Shown: in pieces, positions 9,068-16,970 of the stretch
How positions within the stretch are numbered: position 1 is the first letter of the stretch
Layout: each line of letters begins with the position of its first letter
Assembly (NCBI GenBank): GCA_019633425.1
Contig: WSUB01000051.1
Span: 62,001-126,000, forward strand
Direction of reading: 5' to 3'
DNA: 64,000 nt
Origin: Tulasnella sp. 424
Taxonomy: Eukaryota; Basidiomycota; Agaricomycetes; Cantharellales; Tulasnellaceae
Position numbers and translations under genes: made by a program
The notes under the pieces: model-generated
The model's input: only the letters and a program-made list of their open reading frames with translations
What the model was told of the DNA's origin: nothing
Databases searched by the model: none

Positions 9068-12066
9068 ATGGGAGACCAAAGGTACTTCGCCGACATTCCT
9101 CACTCGGCCGGATCCGACCCAAGTGGTTCTCGCAGTAGATTCAAGCTGAGCGCCAAGTTGGTGCGTCGCGTCTGAATTTCTGAAGTTCGATTCGAACGAC
9201 TTACCGAAATAAATCTTTGTAGAGAGCGAGAATGGAGAAGCTCAAGGTGTACCGAATTCATCATGGCCGGATCGAATTTCCAGAAGACGCCCGCGAATTT
9301 CATGGAGGGCATGCAACAGTATCAAAAGCTCTTATGTACAATCACTACTGGTGTGAAAAGGTCAGTCGTAGCCGATTTCTCTGCTGCTTTAGAATAACCG
9401 TTGAATTGACTTTGAACCTCGATTCCAAAGAGTGTAGCAGTGAAGAAAACGAGGATAGCAGATGATACGAATCTACCCCGAGCACTGGGAGTAAGCATGC
9501 CTCGCTCAGTTCCGTAGAGATCTCGTAAGGGGGCTAAGGTCTTCCAGTTGGCACTTAGGGAAACGGAATTCCTAGTCAAACTGACTCATCCGAACATCGT
9601 CAATCTCGTGGGATTCGTCGAAGACCTATCCAAGGATGCAATCTGGCTGGTATTTCCCTGGGAAGACAATGGCAATTTGAAGGACTTCGCTGCCTCGCGA
9701 GAGTGGGAAATTCCAGAGCGGGTTTCACTGGTAAGACCGAAAGACTCTTCCTTGACCCAACTTCTGAGACTCTGCACTCCAGATCGACGATGTAGCGACA
9801 GGATTGGAATACCTCCATAGCCGAAAGCCACCCGTATGCCACGGTGACCTCAAGTCGGTAAGCTCCAGTCCTGCGGTGAGGATACGTTTGAGAAGCTGAG
9901 TCCCAAATAATATAGCTTAATGTATTAGTAAACTCGGGGCATCGCGCAGTGATTACAGACTTTGGCTCCGCTCGTCGCCTCACACGACACGATCCCAACA
10001 AACAATTCAGGGAGGCTCAATCCCAACTGCAACCGTTTCAAGCAACGTTTTGCGCCTCGAGCAACACCATAACCTTGACAGGGAACAAGTACACCCTTCG
10101 CTGGGCTGCTCCAGAGCTGATAAATGAGGACCAAATCAGCCTGTGGTGTGATATATGGGCATTAGGTTGGATAGCTTACGAGGTAAATATCTCAATTTGA
10201 ACATGATGCACAGCCGAGGCTGAAGTAGTAGTTCCGAAACAGGTTATGACCAATTCCATCCCGTTTGAAGATGTTCCGGCAGACTGTGTTGTTGTCCAAC
10301 GCGTCGTCAAAGGAGATCTTCCATCCATTGCTGACGATGCTCGCATGGCGTTGCTCGGGGGACTTTGCACCCTTATTATTATGTGTTGGAACAGCAATCC
10401 CAGCGCAAGACCGACAGCCGAATACTGTCGAAAGGCCATACACTGGATGGTGAGTGGTGCTTGTTTATAGTCAGTGAAATGCAATTGATGTGTTATGATT
10501 TAGCCGAAGATCATTCCAAACTCAACACGCGGAGATCTTCTAATGCAGCTGGGGAACATGCACTGCGGGCGGTGTGAATATGTGAACGCACTTAATTCCT
10601 TCACGGAGGCTCTGCGGATGCATACCGACATTGGCGACAAGAAAGGTAGAGCCTCCGCTTTGTGGAGTCTCGCTGAGGTGCATCGGCTTCGAAACGAGTA
10701 CAGCGAAGCCATCCCGCTCTACTCCGAGGCCCTGCAAATCCATACCGACTTCGGCGACAGGAAAGGCAAAGCCGACGCTCTGAGTGGTCTCGCTACCGTG
10801 CACGGGCTTCGAAACGAGTACAGCGAGGCCATCCCGCTCTACTCCGAGGCCCTGAGAATCTGTACCGTCATCGGCAACACTCAAGGCAGAGCCTCCGCTC
10901 TGTGGGGCCTGGCAGACGTGCATCGGCTTCGAAACGAGTACGGCGAGGCCATTGCGCTCTACTCCGAGGTCCTGCAAATCCGTACCGACATCGGCAACAC
11001 GCAAGGCAGAGCGTCCGCTCTGTGGGCTCTCGCTGAGGTGCATCGGCTTCGAGACGAGTACAGCGAGGCCACCCCGCTCTACTCCGAGGCCCTGCAAATC
11101 CATACCGACTTCGGCGACAAGCAAGGCAGGGCCTCCGCTCTGTTGGGTCTCGCTACCGTGCATCGGGTTCGAAACGAGTACAGCCAGGCCATCGCGCTCT
11201 TCTCCGAGGCCCTGCAAATCCATAGCGACTTCGGCGACACGCAAGGCAGAGCCTCCGCTCTGTTGGGGCTCGCTACCGTGCATCAGCTTAGAAACGAGTA
11301 CACTGAGGCCATCGCGCTCTACTCCGAGGCCCTGCAAATCCATACCGACTTCGGCGGCAGGAAATGCAGAGCCGACGCCCTGTGGGGTCTCGCTACCGTG
11401 CACCGGCTTCGAAACGAGTACAGCGAGGCCATCCCGCTCTACTCCGAGGCCCTGCAAATCTGTTCCGACTTTGGCGACAAGCAAGGCAGAGCCTCCGTTC
11501 TGTGGGCTCTCGCTGACGCGCATCGGCTTCGAAACGAGTACAGCGAGGCCATTGCGCTCTACTCCGAGGCCCTGAAAATACGTACCGACATCGGTGATAC
11601 ACAAGGCAGAGCCGGCCCTCTGTGGGGTCTTGCTGAGGTGCATCGGCTTCGAAATAAGTACAGCGAGGCCATCCCGCTCTACTCCGAGGCCCTGCAAATC
11701 CACACAGACTTCGGCAACAAGCAAGGTAGAGCCTCCGCTTTGTGGGGTCTCGCTACCGTGCATCGGCTTCAAAACAAGTACAGCGAGGCCATTGCGCTCT
11801 ACTCCGAAACCCTGGAAATCTGTACCGACATCGGCGATACTGCAAGCAGAGCCGACGCTCTGTGGGGTCTCGCTACCGTGCACCGGCTTCGAGACGAGTA
11901 CAGAGAGGCCATCGGGCTCTACGCCGAGGTTCTACAAATCCGCAGCAAGATCGGCGACAGAAAAGGTCGAGCCGACGCTCTGTGGGCTTTCGCTGACACA
12001 CACCGGGCCCGACACGTGTACTGCAAAGCCATCACTCTGAACTCAGACTTAACTCCGTCTGACTAA
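9068..12066 (+). CDS. Protein kinase fused to tandem TPR repeats
   Basis: Eight exons (9068-9160, 9223-9360, 9431-9490, 9539-9730, 9783-9857, 9916-10182, 10243-10449, 10504-12066) give 864 residues; all seven introns are phase 0. The N-terminal third is a kinase domain: VAVKK with the ATP-binding lysine, a likely alpha-C glutamate in LALRETEF, catalytic loop HGDLKSLN (HGD in place of HRD, aspartate present), DFG, AAPE, and CWNSNPSARPT near the end. The layout resembles fungal tyrosine-kinase-like (TKL) serine/threonine kinases. From about residue 358 it becomes some 12 TPR units of exactly 40 residues (consensus EYSEAIPLYSEALQI), each 120 nt, nearly identical. Such a fusion suggests a signalling receptor or scaffold whose repeats bind a partner. 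No membrane segment or signal peptide is seen. Partner and pathway are unknown. Confidence 0.87.
10593..12040 (+). repeat. 120-bp coding tandem repeats (TPR array)
   Basis: About 12 head-to-tail units of 120 bp encode 40-residue TPR motifs. Identity between units is very high at the DNA level, including third codon positions, and no unit breaks the frame or the period. Variation is concentrated at a few places per unit (for example ATCCATACCGACTTC versus ATCTGTACCGACATC). This is what recent amplification or gene conversion would leave. Confidence 0.95.
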
Positions 12067-12806
12067 GCTCCGTTGGCCAAGACCCAGGAAAACACCACCC
12101 GTGCCTGCCTAACCATGTCCCACTTCCAAAGTTGGAAACCCGCGCCTCGCAGAAGTTAACAAACTAACTGGCGAGCAATGTCAAATTTCACCACCTGCGA
12201 CCCCGCTGCCACCAACAGCATATATTTCACCCTCGATCAGCCCCTCGACGACCACCTCCATACCCTGTTTTCCATCTGGTTTTGCACCTAGGAAACGATT
12301 TCTCGGCCATATTTACGGTGCCGGATGCCTCAACAAGTGCCGATAGGCCCTCAGTAACGGCAGAGAGCAGCGCTTCGAATGCAAATGTCCTCCCTCCAGA
12401 TATCTCGCCATCGACGTCCTCGCCAAATTCGGTTCACAGCAATCCGACAAGCCAGCACTATTGGTAATAAATCACGGTTACGGGAGCTTTGGTCCTCCCC
12501 CATCACTATCTAGCCAAGCTCACGAACCACCGGCATCAAACGGCGGGTCGAAAGAGGGTGAACGGCCGGATGGGGGCGCCCCCATCGTGCGGAAGCCGTG
12601 GAAGAAACGCGCGAGTTTGACTTTCGATTTCACTGCCCGCAGTTGGCTCGCACCACCACAACGCCCGTGGAGCTATTGAAGCTCTCTGAGATACATGTAA
12701 ATATAAATAGTATATGGGTTTGCATAGGATAGAGCGAGAGCCGAGATAGACTAAAATTAAAGGCTATTCCATTATATACACAAGGAATTCGCTGGATTTG
12801 ACCATC
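12067..12806. other. Region between the TPR gene and the right duplication copy
   Basis: No convincing gene. Short Ser/Pro/Thr-rich open frames at about 12282-12467 and 12461-12679 read like disordered protein, and could be degenerate exons or alternative 3' exons of the kinase-TPR gene. I see no splice model that joins them convincingly. Confidence 0.35.
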
Positions 12807-12910
12807 GCGTTCCATCATGCTCACGCGGTCCGAATCCGGTGTTTGTTCTCCTCCGCTTGCTCGACAAAATCGTCCTTAAGTTTCCCCTCTGAGACCTTCG
12901 CTTCTCCACA

Positions 12911-14628
12911 ATGCCGAGCGGCTTAACCACCATCGAAAAAGATGGCAACGATAAGATCGTCGTTCGCTGCGGTCCTTTCCGTAAACTTTTGATTCGTCCA
13001 GAAACCTACCAAGTAAGATTCGTGAATGAATTGCTACGAGTTTTCCTCTTTCCAATCATCTTTTCCACGAGTAGGATGCCTTGAAACTCGTCTCAGACGC
13101 CTTTACTCTACCAGAGAAAATGCCACAAATGGTCTTCTCTGCGAAATTGGGCAGGCCAGACGCGAAGATCAAGGATACACGTCAAGAAGATTTTGCCCCT
13201 ATTTCGGAACATAACTGGGCATCTTCACGCGGCCAAGTCAAGATCCTACGCGTGGTAAAGCAGCCCAAGGTCGAGAAGCCCGCTGCAGCGTCTGAGGAAC
13301 TCACGGACAAAACTGCCGACTGTACTCGAACCATCAAGGTTGTTCACGAATCCTACGGTCGGAAATATGAAATCAAGGCTACTTCACCTCTCCAAGACGT
13401 GTTCCGGGCCTTCTCTATTTCGGTTTCAGTTCCTCTCGAGGACCTCAAATTCTACTATCAAGCACGGGCTCTTGAGCCTTCGGACACGCCTTCGTCCCTC
13501 AAGCTGCCGCATACGACTACGCTGAGCGCGACGAGGTACTACGTCACGCTCGTCGTTTGGCGCTCGACCGGGGAGACGATTCGCTTCAGGGTGAAACATA
13601 GTCCATCCATGGCTAAGATCTACGACGCTGTTAAAATCCAGGCTTGGAACTCGTGCCAGTTTCAAGCTTTTTAGCGATGGCGTTTGGATCAACCCAGGTC
13701 TCACAGCTGGTGAGGTTTTCAGCATGGGCTGCACTGAAATTGATTGCACCATCGAGCAAGTCGGAGGGAAGCCAGTGATATACCTCTTTCCGCCTCAACC
13801 TCTGCAAGCCACCGTTCGGTTGTCTCTCGAGCCAAGCTGGAAGTTCGATGCAGTCTATCCCATCTCGCCTATTCAAGATGATCCACAGAGTGGATGGCAG
13901 AGTATAAAATGGGAGGTCGACGCAACACCGGAAGGAAACATACGTGACAAGGAGTCGGGAATGGAGGTCACCTATCTCTTTTGGGAAGCAAAGTAAGTAC
14001 TCGTCCGGCATGCAAATCTAGCCCTGACAGCTTATAACCTTGTAGAACTACACCAAAACCTCACCGGGCAGCGATGGTCGCATCAGAGGCGTTCGTACCG
14101 GGGCAGACTCGTTGCCAGCCAGAGAACTCCGTGCTGCTCCCAGTCCAAAGGATCACCCAGTATCTCGACCACACGCTTTCGCTTCTAGGACTACATATCT
14201 CTTCTAGAACGAACTTTGTAACGTGGGTTCAAGCAGCCGATTGGTGGCGGCTTGCTAGTTCACTTACACTCTGTTTCCTTCCTAGATACTGGCTCCCCCG
14301 ATTCCTCCAACACAAACACATTGCGTTACGCTTCGTATCTCAGGAGGCCTACGAGGAAGCTGCACCTCTGGACATATCACCCCAGCCAGATGTTGTTACA
14401 AGAATATTCATGCTCTTCCAAGGGGTCACAGTCGCCGAAGTGACTACATGGGCTGAGGCTGAGGCCCGCGCAACGGAAGATGCGGTGTTTTGGAAGAACG
14501 TCGTCGGAATCGACCCAGACAAGCAACAGGATCGTTCGCTGTTCAGAGTTTGGGAGTGGGGCGGAATGGAAGTTTATGGCGAGAGCCGTCTTATAACCTT
14601 CTCGGATGGCAGAATCAATCTAGAATGA
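12911..14628 (+). CDS. Ubl-domain family protein, long form, with one-base frameshift
   Basis: Four exons: 12911-13012, 13075-13992, 14046-14222, 14286-14628. They total 1540 nt, one more than a multiple of three; removing one A from AAAA at 13633-13636 gives an unbroken 512-residue protein, whereas the given frame stops at 13672-13674. Domains in order: N-terminal conserved segment VVRCGPFRKLLIRP; a SUMO/Rad60-SLD-like domain at about residues 130-205 (motifs PLQDVFRAF, LKFYYQARAL, DTPSSLKL); a second, weaker Ubl-like stretch (FKLFSDGVWI) ending GGKPVIYLFPP; then a conserved domain with YLFWEAK, SVLLPVQRITQYLDHTL and WEWGGMEVYG. I recall similar proteins as large unnamed families in Agaricomycetes. 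No SUMO-type C-terminal diglycine is seen, so it is not a conjugated modifier. Its role is unknown. Confidence 0.8.
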
Positions 14629-14972
14629 GTCTCGAGGGCGGTTTTTATTACTCTAAAATATCCAAGATCCAATATATCTCTATGCATCCCTTCCACCTTG
14701 ATTCTGAGGGTCGTGGTCGCGCTTCAAGCTTTAGTGGTAACTTTGCAGGGTTGCCGTTCCTGGTCCGCAGAGCTTGGACAGTCTAGCCGTTCAGACCACC
14801 AACGCCCAAACCCAAACGCGCCCACTGGCCTCTCTCTCTCACCCACATACTCTCAAGCATGTCGCACACGTTAGTAGTAAGCCCAACTGAGCCGTCCAGA
14901 CTGTCATCCCTGAGGGCGGTTAGTAGTTCGGAGTGCGGCACGATGCATCGCCGAAACCCTGTGAGTGATAGG

Positions 14973-14979
14973 TATTAAG
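14973..14979 (+). promoter_or_regulatory. TATA-like element of the sugar transporter
   Basis: TATTAAG about 115 bases before the ATG at 15093, followed by a C/T-rich leader. The duplicated left copy has TATAAG at the same place (4922-4927), which supports a conserved role. Confidence 0.45.
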
Positions 14980-15092
14980 CGCCGTTTTTGCTGGCACAAA
15001 TCCAAATCTTTCCACCACCACCTCTTTCCACCTCCCGCTTCACCCGTCACTCTTTTCACTTACTTTCTTCGCTTTTCTTTACATCGCTTACC

Positions 15093-16490
15093 ATGTCCGC
15101 CATCGACAAGGATATTGAGGCCTCTATTCCTCTCAACAACGAGAAGGAGTACAACGCCGAAGACGAACTCAAGGAGCTCGAGCGCGACCTGGGCGCACCA
15201 GCCGCTCTCCCCTCTCCCAGTGCCGCCCGTCCGAACGCTCAACCCATCAGACTGTCGGCTTCTACCATCATTCCGATATGGATCGTTCTCAGCTCCACCG
15301 TCATCATCTACAACAACTACCTGTACAACACCCTCGGGTTTGAGTTCCCAGTCTTCCTTGTAACCTGGCATCTTGCCTTTGCTGTGAGTCCCTCCCTCTT
15401 CTCTAGCACGCCCCGAGAGGCTTCTCGGAACACTCGTTGACGACTTTTATGCCCCTTTTGTAGGCTATTGGCACACGGGTTCTGCAACGGACCACCCATT
15501 TGCTCGATGGGGCAAAAGACATCCACATGACCAAGGAGATGTTCGTCAGGTCAATCCTGCCCATCGGTATCCTCTTCAGTGGCAGTCTCATCCTCAGCAA
15601 CAAGGCATATTTGCATCTCACCGTCTCCTTCATCCAAATGCTCAAGGTGAGAACAAGCGAACAAGGGGCGCAAGCCACCCTGCCGAATTGCGTACCTGAC
15701 TGACCGTTGTCTTTTTTCGCCTTCCTTGTACAGGCTTTCAACCCTGTGGCCATTCTCCTCATCTCTTTCGTTTTCAGGATTCAGGAACCCAACAGGAGGT
15801 TGCTCGCTATCGTCTGTCTGATCTCTGGAGGTGTCTCGCTTGCATCCTATGGCGAGCTGCGCTTCGACATGTTCGGCTTCACCATTCAAGCCCTGGCCGT
15901 TTGCGTACGTCATTAAACTCTATTGGGGCTTTCCACTATCTTTATGCTGATGATACCTCTACGCATAGTTCGAGGCATCTCGACTGGTTATGATTCAGGT
16001 CTTGCTTCACGGCATGAAGATGGACCCACTTGTTTCCCTTCACTACTACGCTCCGGTACGCGGCAGAACCATCGGCTGCTGCGCAGCACATTGACAGGGA
16101 ACCCAACCCCAAATAGGTCTGCGCTGTCATCAACCTCCTCGTTCTCCCCTTCACTGAGGGTTGGGCGCCTTTCGAGCACTTGTACCGCATCGGCCCGGTC
16201 ATCTTGATCTCCAACGCCGCCGTTGCCTTCCTCCTGAACGTCGCTGCCGTCTTCCTCATCAGCGCTGGTAGTGGCCTCGTCTTGACTCTTGCTGGTGTTT
16301 TCAAGGTGATTTTTAGCCTCGAGTCCATGCGTCTTGCTGTGTCGCTGACCGCATATTCAAATATCAGGACATTCTCCTCATCTCCGGTTCAGTCCTCATC
16401 TTCAACGCCCAAATCACCCCACTACAAGTGTTCGGCTACTCTGTTGCTCTGGGTGGCCTGGTCATGTTCAAGACGACTGGTGGCAAGTAA
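15093..16490 (+). CDS. Triose-phosphate/nucleotide-sugar transporter family protein (DMT)
   Basis: Solute carrier of the drug/metabolite transporter superfamily, TPT/SLC35 type, likely in the Golgi or ER membrane exchanging a phosphorylated sugar or nucleotide sugar. Six exons: 15093-15383, 15464-15646, 15734-15904, 15969-16055, 16117-16305, 16368-16490, all phase 0, giving 347 residues. A charged N-terminus of about 65 residues precedes some ten hydrophobic segments. Family hallmarks are LVTWHLAFA, NKAYLHLTVSFIQMLKA, FEASRLVMIQVLL, MDPLVSLHYYAPV and a short C-terminus with a GGK end. The substrate cannot be told. Its promoter and start region were copied to 4.92-5.02 kb without the gene. Confidence 0.9.
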
Positions 16491-16970
16491 TCCAGTCATG
16501 ACCCACACCGTTTCGCCAGTCATCCTACAGACATAGAATATTCCTTCGTTATCCTACCCCTCCCGTATCTTGTAAACTTATTTTGTCAGCCGTCGTCTCA
16601 GGAGGTGCGATCGCCTGATGTATTCCTCCACTGTCATTCCTTGCTCGGGTTCCATAGCGTTGAGCTAGTCTTGCTAAATATCTTGGACTCTGTCACTCCT
16701 TTCTCGTAAAGCCTTGCCGTAGATTACTCAGACATTGATCGTCAGAGTCGGTATAGAAAACACTATTATATTTATAATGCTACATTGTTGGCTGGTCAGT
16801 CACCAGTTGTTGCTCCTAATTGAAGAATGAGTGCCAAGAAAACGACAGTAGCAGTGCCCAATAAGGAAACAAAGTAGAGCAGGTATAGTGAGCAAGGTCA
16901 TACATTTGGTGAGAGTAGGGGAAAAGAAAAAGAAAAACGAGAAAGGACTGGTCATCGTTACTGTCATCGT
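16491..16970. other. Convergent 3' ends
   Basis: Space between the ends of two converging genes (transporter on plus, kinase on minus). AT-richer, with TATTATATTTATAATG near 16765. Presumed 3' untranslated and polyadenylation sequence for both. No gene. Confidence 0.5.

Larger units (their letters stand above)
12807..15095. repeat. Right copy of the 2.3-kb direct segmental duplication
   Basis: Matches 2787-5015 in the same orientation. Contains the better-preserved long Ubl gene and the promoter plus start codon of the sugar transporter. Because the transporter is whole only here, this is probably the ancestral copy. Confidence 0.9.

Noticed and set aside
9185..9205. GTTCGATTCGAAC, resembling a tRNA T-arm
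   Set aside because: It is a palindrome inside intron 1 of the kinase-TPR gene; no acceptor stem, anticodon arm or D-arm can be built around it.
10540..11883. 447-codon open frame on the minus strand
   Set aside because: Antisense to the TPR array. It is open only because the 120-bp unit, itself stop-free on that strand, repeats in frame. Its 40-residue periodicity mirrors the real repeats and resembles no protein.
10952..12040. Long Arg/Ser/Pro-rich frames on plus within the TPR array
   Set aside because: Alternative frame of the same 120-bp repeat; the kinase-TPR frame is continuous with conserved upstream exons.
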